Shown here: positions 25,301 to 37,300 of the stretch, piece after piece
Layout: each line of letters begins with the position of its first letter
Numbering within the stretch: position 1 is the first letter of the stretch
Assembly (NCBI GenBank): GCA_947623455.1
Contig: OX392540.1
Span: 26,902,410-26,966,409, forward strand
Source of the DNA: Mimachlamys varia
Lineage: Eukaryota > Mollusca > Bivalvia > Pectinida > Pectinidae
Length of the DNA stretch: 64,000 nucleotides
Direction of reading: 5' to 3'
Made by a program: the position numbers and the translations under genes
The notes under the pieces: generated by a model
The model's database searches: none
Seen by the model: only the letters and a program-made list of their open reading frames with translations
Told to the model about the DNA's origin: nothing

Positions 25301-28300
25301 AAATTTGATTTTATACATTGTTTATCTAAGGCTTTAAAGGCCCAATATACGTAACTTTAGGGAAATTTTCGTGATTCTGAAAAATTCTGGAAAAAAATCC
25401 ATTTGATTACCATGCAAAAATAAGCCTAAAACGAAGTAAACCTGAGCGGTAACTAACAAGAAACTCTGAACAAAAAAAATCCAAAGAATTGAAAATAATT
25501 CAGCTGGGGCCCACTTCAACAACAAACCGAAGGTAGAAGACGGTTCGAAATGGACGCGTGTTTACAAATAGCGTGTTTCAACTGCTGCTGTACCGGTAAC
25601 CGTGAAAGAATTCATCTTGAATATTGGTGATATCAGTTAATCTTAGCTAAATCTATAAATATAATAAGTTATTAGGCTTGATTTTCGCTTCACGTTTTGC
25701 CGAAAGTTACGTATATTGGGCCTTTAATCCATTAAAAGTTAAAATTTAGTGCAAATTTTAAGTGAAAGTAAAAACCTGCACCATGAATAAAAGAAAAAAA
25801 AAACCAACGAAATTTCAGATTTAGAACAAAAAATGCAAGATAAACCGAGACCTGTATATAAAATTCTGTACATCTTGGATTAATTACCAACCACTTCATT
25901 AGAAAATATGATCTTCTGAGTTATTTTATAGTAAGGACTTTTTAGTTAATGTTATGCACTTGAAATATATTATGAATATTGTTCATATTTTAATAAAACA
26001 TTTCATAAAATATTTATGTAATCAGGGAAGGGAGGATCATATGCTTAGCAATGGAAGGGAGATAACTCCTTCAAATCCCATGATTGTCCTTTATCTTATT
26101 TTTGCACTATTTTGGAGGTGTTAATAAGGGCAGACCATGATTTAAAAAAAAAACCTTTGTTTGAGATTTTGATTGGCATATTGTTGAAAGAAAAAATTGA
26201 CATATTGTACCTGGAAAATGTTCAATGAATGTGATGTTTACTTGCATGTTGTGGAGGGGGGTTAATTGGTATTACTGCTTGGAAAAATTATTTTAAAAGT
26301 ATTGATAAATTTTCACCACTGCTAGTCATTGAGCACAACAAAGAACTAGGAGGCTGAAGATGTGTGTGATTCATGGTTCATACGGAAGATAAAAAGTGCT
26401 TGAATTTGGGGTCAGTGCTGGAATTTGCTCACAAATACTTGAAAAGTGCTTGAATTCATACTTATTAGCTGTACGCTTGCATTTTTAAAAAAAAAAGATT
26501 TATATTTAAAAAAAAACATCTCCAAAAAAATTCATTAAGTTAACCCCTTTTCTCCTTGCAAGTTTGGACAAACAATGCACTTTAAAAATTGAGAAAAGTG
26601 CTGGAAAAGTATTTGAATTTTGGTTTGAAAAATCAATATGAACCATGGCACTGATTGGTGAAGGTTTAATGGTAGGAACTACCACTACTTTGATTGACTA
26701 CCACTGCTCACGACTTACAAATTAATATTGATAAATAAGTTCTAATGAATAAATTTTTAGCATGGAAGAAGAGACAGTTATATTCTAATATTAAAGAATT
26801 TTAAAAGAGAAAGATTCTAATAAACGATATTATTGACCTTAATAAGTACTCAAATTACTTCTCAAATATTTAGAATAATATTAAAGTCTTTTAAGCATAA
26901 CTTCGTTATACTTTTTAATTTGATCCCTCTCCTGCAGATTTTAAACCTTGCGATATTATCGGTTCAATTTTACCCTTACCTATGCGTTAAAGGCCGGGTG
27001 CGTCATTCCCTACTGAAAGTGACCAAGCCCGTTTTTTAAGCTGCCGTTTTTCAATAAACAAAGTAGATGAAAAGAAAATATTGAAAGGTGTTCTTGTTAT
27101 GGTAGACTCAGGTAGAGCCAGGGCAGGGGTCACACATGGCTTGTACGCAATCAATACCCAAAGTTTTTTGTTGTAGAAGCTTACTATCAAAATGTTGCGA
27201 AGATTATTTATAAGTGTATTCAGCGACATGATAAAAAATCTCATTTACGCTTTGAACAACATCAAATCACTATCGTAAATATTTTTTCAACAGGGACAAA
27301 AAGCCATTCAACTATCCAGATGTTGCTTTTCTTTCATTTTCTCTTACAGTACGGATTTTATTTTATTGGGTAAAGGAAAAAAGTGAGATTGATTAAACTC
27401 AATCATTGGTTTCGGTGAAAGGATTTTATTACACTCCAACGAAAAAGTGGATAATAAAAAAACAGGATAAAATGTTTGTGTGGGCAGGTATCAACTTGAA
27501 CCTGTATACACCTGAGTTTGTGATAGGGACAGGTAGCGGTCAGTTGAGAATGACCACAAAATCCATACGGCCAGGTAGAACCAGTGTGAGCATAGACACT
27601 AAAAAAGTATATAGTTTTGTCGATATAGTAGAGTAGGGATTGGACAACGGATGCTGATGCAAGCTGTCAAAGGAAAACTGTTCTTAAGCTGTATGTTCTT
27701 GATACTTGTGGACATTAATCAGCTGGAATCTGAAGATAAACAGGTACTGTGTCTATTTCTACAGGTAATTCTGTACTAGGTGTAGGAATTCAGGGAGGCA
27801 ATTTATCAGGTAATTCTGTATAAGGTGTGGGAATTCAGGTAATCAATTCATCAAGTAATTCTGTATAAGGTGTTAGGATTCAGGTAATCAGTTTATCAGG
27901 TAATTCTGTGTAAGATTTAGGAACTCAGGTAGTCAATTTATGAGGTAATTCTGTATAAGATTTAGGAATTCAGGTAGTCAATTTATCAGGTAATTCTGTA
28001 TAAGGTGTTAGGATTCAGGTAATCAATTTATCAGGTAATTCTGTATAAGATATATGAATTCAGGTAATCAGTTTATCAGGTAATTCTGTATAAGGTGTTA
28101 GGATTCAGGTAATCAATTTATCAGGTTATTCTGTATAAGATATAGGAATTCAGGTAATCAGTTTATCAGGTAATTCTGTGTAAGATTTAGGAACTCAGGT
28201 AGTCAATTTATGAGGTAATTCTGTATAAGATATAGGAATTCAGGTAATCAATTTACCAGGTAATTCTGTACAAGGTGTTGGAAGTAGTGAAACTATCGAG

Positions 28301-31300
28301 TAATAATTTTTAAGATGTAGGAATTCAGGTAGTCACAGGTAATTTCTCATTTGTTCATCAATGAATGAAAGACGATTCTTTTAAAAGTTTTCAGTTAATT
28401 TTGGACTAAATGTTACTAAAAGGGTAACAATTACTATATTGAAGTCTTGCTTGGTGGATAAGCTTCAATAAAATAGTTGACTAGTACGTTTCAACACTAC
28501 TTAGAAATAAGTTACTGATTTTGCATTAATGATTTATTTGGAAAAATGATAATTATTCATTTATATTTTATGATATTTGATTATCGGAAAAGTTGAACAT
28601 TTGAACTCTTCCAATTCAAAGGTTGGAATAGTTTATTATGAAATTTGGGGGGAGAATGAATTACTTTAAAACTGGAAAAAAATTGCCCTCATTTAATTTT
28701 TGCCCTTTAAAGTCCAGGCAAATGTTTTACCAAACTTAGGCTTGTGTCGTCGGCTCACACATTTGAGAGAGTGAATGGAAAACAAATCAAATAATTCCAT
28801 GAGAGGTCAAAATTTACAATAATTTGAATGGTCACTTTCTGACACGTAGAAGGTTTTTCAACTAATATAACATATTTTCATATGAACAGTATAACTTGCC
28901 TTAACCGGGGCCTGTCTAATCTGAATTCCTGTCTGGCCTTACACTTCGGTCCCAGTATTTCCCTTTTAACATATATCATACCTCTACAAACAGGACACCT
29001 GTGTAAACCGGCAAAAGCTTTTCTTCCCATTGACATCCGGTTTAGACAATTAAGTTACACTAATTGAAAATCTGAAATATATACATATGATCTATTGGGC
29101 AGGATGTTTCCTCCAACACTTGTGGTTTCTGAACGTCATCAATACTAGATAGCATAGGTTAACAGCTTCCTTTTCATCTCTGTTAAAACAATTCAATCGG
29201 TCTTTACAATACACACTTAAACCCTCCATGTGTTATAGTATTGTTGTATAGAGTGCTATTCAATTGCACTGCAAATGTGGAAGTTTTTGTATCTTTTATT
29301 TATAGCTACAGTCTAAATACATTGTCTTTTCAAAATTTGTAGTTAACCAGTGAGCCCATCACAGAGGTTGTTTCGATTTTCCGACGTTCAGTATTGAGCA
29401 TAGTAGTGTTTTCAAAGTTTTTAACCATACAATGATTTACATTCTCATCTCTTACGATTTGTTGGTTTCAAATCACACTCATCATCATTAATAAAATAAA
29501 CATTTATAGATTAATATAAACTTTATTTGTTTTACAACAAATATGAAACAAGTTATCCAACTTATATAAATCACTCTTGTTAACCTTGATGTTTGCGTGT
29601 GAGGGCTCTTATTGTGGGAGGAAACCAGAGTACCCCATACCTTTTCACGTCCAGTCGGGGAATCGAACCCCGGCCGCCTTGGTGAAAGGCAAGTGCGCTA
29701 TCCACTGCACCATCCGACCAGGTTTATAGATTGTATGTGGATGCATATTTTGTTACAAGATTCAAGACGTCCGAAAATTACATATATAAATATCTCTTTG
29801 TCGAAGTGTGAAATTTCTTACTCTGTATCAGGTTTATGTTTAGTTTCATAGATCGTGTACTCTTATAGTCAATGGGACAATAAGTTGTCGGTTTACACAG
29901 GTGTCCGGTCTGTAGAGGTTTGATGTAAGTTAAGAGAGAAAAGCTGGGACCAAACAATAAGGTTGGAATAGACAGCAATCCAGATTAGACAGGGGACGGT
30001 GTAGACACGGGGATTAATTAACACTGTGTTCTGTTATCCAGTATAAAATTCCCCATGTAATATTTTTGCATATATACCTTTTACATATTTCCTAGCACAA
30101 ATTTGATTTGCTGTAAAAAAGTTTCAGTTGCTGCTTTTCATTGTGACGGCACACCTACGACAATTACATGGCGTCATTGACTACTGCATTGGAGTCAAAA
30201 TGGCAGCTTTTTACATTTTGAAGGATGGATGATATTTGTCGTTATACAAAGATGACACCACAAACTTTGAGTTTTATGAAAAAGAATATCGCACCCTTGT
30301 TTTTATACATCAAGGCCTGCAACAAAAATGATTAATACAGCTAAAATAACTTCTTTCATGCTTATTGAAAGTATGTATAACAGATGTTATTTTATATAGT
30401 ATTGAATCAGTTTTAAAGGTCAAAAGAATTAAATTAAAATCGCATAAGACATTACCTGATCCAGTAACAATTTGAACTAATTTTGAAATAAAGAATGAAA
30501 ATTCAAATTGAAATAAAAAATTAGGATTCCATTTGAATTAAAGAATCAGAATTCAGTTTGAAATAAAGAATTGAATTTAATTTGAAATAAACAATTCAAT
30601 TCAATTTGAAATAAAAAATTAGATTCACTTGGAAATAAAGAATTAGAATTCAATTTGAAATAAACAATTAAAGTCAATTTGAAATAAAAAATAAATTCAA
30701 TTTGAAATAAACAATTAAATTCAATTTGAAATAAAGAATTAGAATAAACAATTTAATTCAAATTTGAAAAGAAAAAAACATGTACGTGAATAGATGAGTA
30801 TTTAAATACTGGTTGTCATAGATTGATAAATCATTTGTAACACAGTTACTGTATAGGGTCAGCTAAAAAACCTAGGATAAGCTAGATAAGGGACTCGCCC
30901 TGTATGTCTGAGGACGGTGAGGTCAGAGGTTGAAGTACTAACCACGGTAGGTAGTGTGAGAGGGAGGGAACACCGCAGGATTAATGTAACACAGGACCAG
31001 GAAAATGGATTTCCTAATTTGTAAGAAAAAGGTTCATTATTGGACCAATCATCACACACTTGTCCGATTTGTATTGTTTTGTAGAGGCTAGAGATTGTTT
31101 AAGTGTTGTGAATTTGCTTAGAGAAAAACTGACTTTTTGACCTGAATTTAAAATAATGTTCAAGATAAAATTAATGCTATGTATGATCTTCGATGTCTGT
31201 AGGTAAATCCAATGTTCCTAATGGTAGATGTACTGATGATATATAAGGAACACAGTGTAACCGGTATAGTTATGGTGGCAAAACAGTCATAGGGGATCAA

Positions 31301-34300
31301 ACAGGATGCTTATACATGTATACATAAACTTCATGTGTGTTAAACACTTCACGTTTCATTTTTATCTCATTTCCATTGAAAATGAAGTCCACTGTTTCAT
31401 TTGAAATCAGTACTGTGAAATTTGTACACATTTTAAAAGATCATGTTAACTGAAAAAAAGAGTAATGTTCTAATTAAATTGTAATTGGTCAAAATATTGA
31501 GATATACATGCATAACAAAGTTCAGTACAAAAAATGTAAAGGAATATTTTCTGACGTTATTAGGATATGTTACTATATTTATTTATTCATAATGTGATAA
31601 CTCTGTTTAAATATGAAATAGCTTGTTCAGTTTATATTTGTGAATTTTCATTCTAGTTTGTAACATTTCATATTTTATAAGTCTAGAAAAAAATGTATAA
31701 ATTCAATGTCCATGTGATGAAATTTTGACAAAGTTCTAAATACATATAAATTAATGAATCTTTAAGGTAAGGTGTGATGGAAAAGTACTTGAATTGAGTT
31801 TGAAGCTAAAAATGTCAAAGAAAATTTGTTCATATAAGGTGTTAAAAAGGGGGTCTAATAATATACAAAAGAAAAATAATATAATAAACAAATACTAGAT
31901 GAACTTGTCTTAAAATAAAGTACAGGCATCCAGGTACTTGTTTTGTCATACCCAGATGAAAATAAACCAAATTGCCGTCAATACTAAATGAACGTGTGGT
32001 AACAATGATGGTCAGAATTATTTCAGTTGATTATTCCTGAAATTTACAAAAACCATGATGTTTCATGTTGACTAGTTTCTAATTAGTCATCTATAAGATG
32101 GATTTCATGATCTCTTACATTTAATTTGAAAAACAGCTAGCGGTGACAGGCTGTCCAAATCTAATATTAAACAGACTTGTTTCACATGGATTGATCCTGT
32201 CCTTGTAATCTATTTTCTTTGAATGACCCTCTTTGCCTTGATTTCTCAAGCTCTCTAGCTGTTCCTTTGATGTCATCTAGAATGGGGGGGACAAAACACT
32301 CCGCTTTCTGGAAAGGAAAAAATTTTAAAACTTGGCCATCAAAGTTGTTGTCCCTAATTCAGAGATCTTGTTGCAAGGCGTCCTAATTCAGAGATCTTGT
32401 TGGCCTACTTAATTAAGAGATCTTGTTGGCCTCCTTAATTAAGAGATCTTGTTGGCGTCCCTAATTCAGAGATCTTGTTGGTATCCTTAATTCAGAGATC
32501 TTGTTGGTATCCTTAATTCAGAGATCTTGTTGGCCTCCTTAATTAAGAGATCTTGTTGGCGTCCCTAATTCAGAGATCTTGTTGGCGTCCCTAATTCAGA
32601 GATGTGTTGGCCTTCCTAATTCAGAGATCGTGTTGGCCTTCCTAATTCAGAGATCTTGTTGGCCTACTTAATTCAGAGATCTTGTTGGCCTTCCTAATTC
32701 AGAGATCTTGTTGGCCTACTTAATTCAGAGATCTTGTTGGCCTACTTAATTCAGAGATCTTGTTGGCCTCTCAATTCAGAGACCTTGTTGGCCTCCCTAA
32801 TTCAGGGATATTGTGCTACTTTACCGTTACTTTCCCTGTGTAGAGCTTCAAGATTCAGGACAACTGGAAAGTCACAAGTGTTTTCACCAATTTCTGTATT
32901 TTTCATCTATCAAATGATTCATGTTTGAGTTGTTTCCATTACCCATTTAATCTGTGGTTTTTGCTAGATTTATCACACATACGAATATTCCATATTGTCA
33001 CTTACATATCCAGATACTGTGGGTCATTGTCTAAACTCGTTATTTGTACCTGCAGGGCGGATGCTGTGTCCCCACAGATCGCTGATGGGGTAGACAAGGT
33101 GATGTCGGAGGATCACACCCTCATTGAAAACCAAGAGGATTGGAAAAAAACCTACGACGAAAACATCAACGACGATGATCATTTAAACAACAGCAGTTAC
33201 CATGGTGACAGTCACGAGAAAGACAACCATCTTGACAACTCTAGTTTCCATAGAGATACTCATGACCTTGAAGACAGTTCTAGCCCTATCGTTTCTCCAT
33301 ATGATGACAGTCTAAATGTGAACAACACCTCGTACATCTCCGATGGAAGTAGTTTCGACACCGACAGCATTAATCTCGTCCCGAATAAGGAGGGTGTTTT
33401 TTTCTGCCATCTCTGCAGCTTTTCAGGTAAGTCCTTGATTGTTTTTCCAAAAAACCGAGCATTTCTGAATATTTCTATTTATTTAGAGAAATTTATCTAC
33501 ATTTTTTTTCAAGTGAAATAAAAATTAAATTAAATTTATGCCAGACAAAAATCATTCATCAAATAGGAATGAATTCATCATCGATTCAAACTAATTTTTG
33601 ACAAATAAATATCAAACATTGCTAGCAATACATGTGTCACTATTTTAATATTTTTCGACATTTTGTTCTTATGACTCAGTGGGGTTGATAAGAATCGAGT
33701 TTGAATTGTTCTGATTTAGAGTAGGTAAAAATAACACTCAGACCAAATACATCTCTCATGAGTGATTGAAACAATAGAAAATTGACAGCTTATCAATTAT
33801 TGTTTAAAAATACGATTGTGAATGCAAATGAGGTCAATTTCTGTTCCTAGTATCATGTGATCGTTATCAGGGGAGATAACTGTGGTGGAAGTTGGTGACC
33901 TCACTTCCACATAATCACTTGAACTTTTTACTCTTCTTATCAGCAAAACATGATAAAATAAATGTCGTACGCAAATAAATAAAGGTCGCGACCTTATCGT
34001 GACAAAAATGTCAAAAACACGAGACTTAATTCTCCGAAACCTTACCTAGGTAAAGACACTCCTGCCTTTTTGAACCTGTCTAAATTCTCAAGCACAAAAC
34101 TTTACCTGTATTTGTTTAAGAAACATTCTTATCTAAAATACACTGTGCTGATAAATTATGATCTTTTTATCACTACTGTGACCTGGTTTTAACCACAAAA
34201 TGTACCTGTGCCATTGACTTGTCCCTCGATTTAATCCAAATTTAACATGAGGCAGTTTGCTTTAATTTTGTTTTGTTGGGACTTGAGTGCTTGAAGGGAA

Positions 34301-37300
34301 AGGAGGGGTCTGTTGTATAAGGGGATGTAAATATCACTTGACTACACGGCTGAAATAAATTGGCTCTTTTTATTGCTGTTATTTTCTCATAAATAACGTC
34401 TTATTAATTTTGACAAACTGACCAGGAAAATTTTCGGTCTAGTTTGGAGAATTCAACATTTAAAATCTGACACAATATTTGACAGGTAAAGATTATTTTA
34501 TCAAACATGTTATATTTGTAGGTCTTTGTGAATGGAATTTCATTTCCTCTTTTCAAATTTCTAGAGCGACATATATTAAGAGAATTAAATCGATTCTGTA
34601 AGATTATACATCGGTGGATTAATGAAAAACTTGATGTTATAAATAAAGACTTTGGGAGACTCCATCTTTAATTAAAATAAACATTAAAGATGACCTTATG
34701 AACTCATTGACTCAGTGACATAAAGGATGACCTTACATAAGCTGTGTTGTTTAACTGACTTAAGGATACTCGCATTATTGCCAAAAACCATTATGGTAAA
34801 CTTTACCTGGCAGGTGTCGCCGTATTGCATTGATAATGAAGTGAAATCATATCATAATCTCCTTTTATGAAAAATTGAGATGAAATAATAGAAGAAAATA
34901 ACCAACTGTTTTCTGAGTGTGAGGGATTAACCTCAATAACAGATGCAAAACATCGACGTTTCACTAAAAAAAAGTCTATCTGAGTGTGTGTGAAATTGTG
35001 GGTTACAATTAATTTATTGAACAGAAAATGAAAATTGTGATCGAAAGTTAGATAGGAAATAACATTTCTGACATTGTTTTCAGTTAAAGATCATGTACGC
35101 AAGATAAATGAAACCTCAAAACATCTTTAATGCCATGGTTACGTAATTTGTTAATTACAGGACGAAATCAAGGAGAGTTTGAACAGCACATGACCTGCCA
35201 CTTTGAGCACACATGTCCACATTGTGATTACAAGTCCAGAACAGAGGGCCGACTGAAGCGGCACATCAAGGATTTTCATACAGAGGACCCGCCAGAAGGG
35301 TTCGGTTCCAAAAGAAACATGGGACGACCAAAAGTGTTTAGATGCAAACAATGCGACTTTTCAGCAATAGAGAAGGTAAGACAATACATCTAATGTTTTC
35401 TCTAATTAATCAGCCCTGAGGACCAATTGGAACTGCTGTTATTCAACAGTTGGAATTGTTCCTTAATAAGGCCAATGAACCTTCAGGGATACATGAGTTC
35501 TAAACATCACCCAAAGTAAGTAAATTAACCTGAAGATAAATTAATGTTTGAATCAAACTTTCTAACACCTTCACAACTGAATTAAAAAAAAGACTATAGG
35601 CAAGTCCATTTTAGATATGTAGAGATGAATAGGTCAAAAAGGGGAATTGGTAACCGCATATAATTATGGACTTATGTTAGAAACTTCAACTTTTAGATGA
35701 TTCTGAACTCATTCACTCCTAAAATTTCATAATGAGCTAGCGTTTCCAACCTTTGAGCTTGAAGAGTTCATATGTGTCTTCAGGGGTCAAGGAGACAAGG
35801 AGGTTCTGCGATAAACAAATAATAGTTGCTGTTCAATTAAGTAATAATTATTTTTGAAATAAGAGTTGTTGATTAGCGAGTAATATGTTACCTTGGCCCA
35901 GTTGTTCAAAGGGTGATTAGCTTAATCACTATTTAACGACATTTTTCAAACTTGAATATCTGTCAATACACAAGTTAAAATCTTGAAATTTTGTATGTGA
36001 ATTGACCATATTAGGTATTTGATATCTGCAAAGTTGTAATTAAATCTGGTTTCATTTTAAAGTTACAGGATAAATAAAATTTGCACTAATGACTGATTAA
36101 GCTAATCATCTTTTGAACAACTCGGCCCAGTATGTAGTTTGATGACAGTTTCTTCTAAAATTGAATAATACTGTTATAAAATTACTTAGTATCAGTGATG
36201 TATGAAGAAATAATTTATTCCAAACTAAAAAAATGTTTACGCTTCTTTGCAGGAAGAGTTTTGGTCTCATGCCCGAAGCCACATCAAAGAGGACAAGATT
36301 CTCCAGTGTCCTCGCTGTCCTTTCGTTACCGAATACAAGCACCACCTAGAGTATCATCTTCGTAATCACTTCGGGTCGAAGCCCTTCAAATGTAACAAAT
36401 GTAACTACTCGTGTGTAAACAAATCCATGTTGAACAGCCACATGAAATCCCATACCAATGTGTACCAGTATAGGTGTGCCGATTGTACCTATGCCACAAA
36501 ATATTGCCACAGTCTCAAACTTCACCTTCGCAAATATAACCACAAACCAGCCACCGTATTGAACTCCGACGGCAGTCTACCGCAGGGAATTGATGCGGAG
36601 GCATCTGGCCTGTCTCTGATGCAGAAACGAGGTCCCCCACGCGGACCTAGAGGTCCAAGGAAGGACAAATTTGACCCATTTGTCAGTCAGTTTTTGAACA
36701 TGCCCCACGTCGGACTGCCAGGTATGCCAGCCAGCATGAACGGTGGAATGATGTCCCCCTATTGGCCAGTACTCAACCAGTTTCCACCCAATGGGCTTCA
36801 TGCTCCGCCTCCATTGGTACCAGTATCTATGAACTCTCCACTCGGAACTCTACCTCAGGAATTTGCTCAACGTAATATGGCCCTACCATCCACTCCTGGG
36901 ATGGGCAACAGCCCTGGGGGCCCAAAGTTGTCGCCCAATTCTCTCTTCAAATGTAAATTCTGCAGCTTTGCCTCGGATGTCAAGAATGATTTGCTTCGTC
37001 ACGTCATGAAAGTGCACGCTTCGGAAAACAGAGATCTCTTCTCGATTATTGGGATTTCTCCGGAGGCATTCCTGGAAGATCGCTACAAACATAAATTCGG
37101 AAGTCCTGGCAACAAATTTCCTGCTGAGGATGGGAAATTTCCAACTCTCAACATCAAGAGGGAGCCCTCCCCTGAAAGTGTCAAGTCAAGTACTCCGACT
37201 TGGCCCGAGGAATATCCTGTCGGAACTTCGCCAACTAAGGCCAGGTATCTGCACAGTCCAAATGGAGGCTTTGCTGGGTTGTCGAAGATGTCGTACGACA

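Larger units (their letters stand above)
19321..33055 (+). other. hb: hunchback intron 1 (13.7 kb, repeat-rich)
   Basis: Runs from donor GTAGTT at 19321 to acceptor TATTTGTACCTGCAG at 33055. It holds several tandem arrays, a TTAA MITE (25338-25723), a tRNA-derived SINE, other MITE copies and four further TGGTCAGT/ACTGACCA octamers (21832, 23399, 23490, 23508). Open frames inside are short and unrecognised. Large first introns with regulatory content are common for developmental genes, but no enhancer can be shown from sequence alone. Confidence 0.5.
35376..36252 (+). other. hb: hunchback intron 3
   Basis: An 877-bp phase 0 intron, GTAAG to CTTCTTTGCAG, interrupting ZF3 after Lys218. It hosts two non-autonomous elements: a hairpin mini-element (35705-35794) and a 239-bp MITE (35892-36130). 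Confidence 0.9.

Noticed and set aside
25334..25525. Conserved peptide shared with 55849-56076
   Set aside because: The similarity arises because both lie in copies of the same TTAA MITE. Reading frames differ in length and have no other support.
27406..27636. 76-codon + strand frame in hb intron 1
   Set aside because: No domain or splice support recognised. Length is not unusual for chance in this composition.
29651..29720. Functional tRNA-Glu gene on the minus strand
   Set aside because: The T arm and anticodon loop look right, but the acceptor arms do not pair and a SINE-like body follows.
32925..33521. 198-codon + strand frame as a separate gene
   Set aside because: Only 33056-33426 is coding (hunchback exon 2). 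The flanks translate to hydrophobic, low-complexity sequence, and good splice signals bound the exon.
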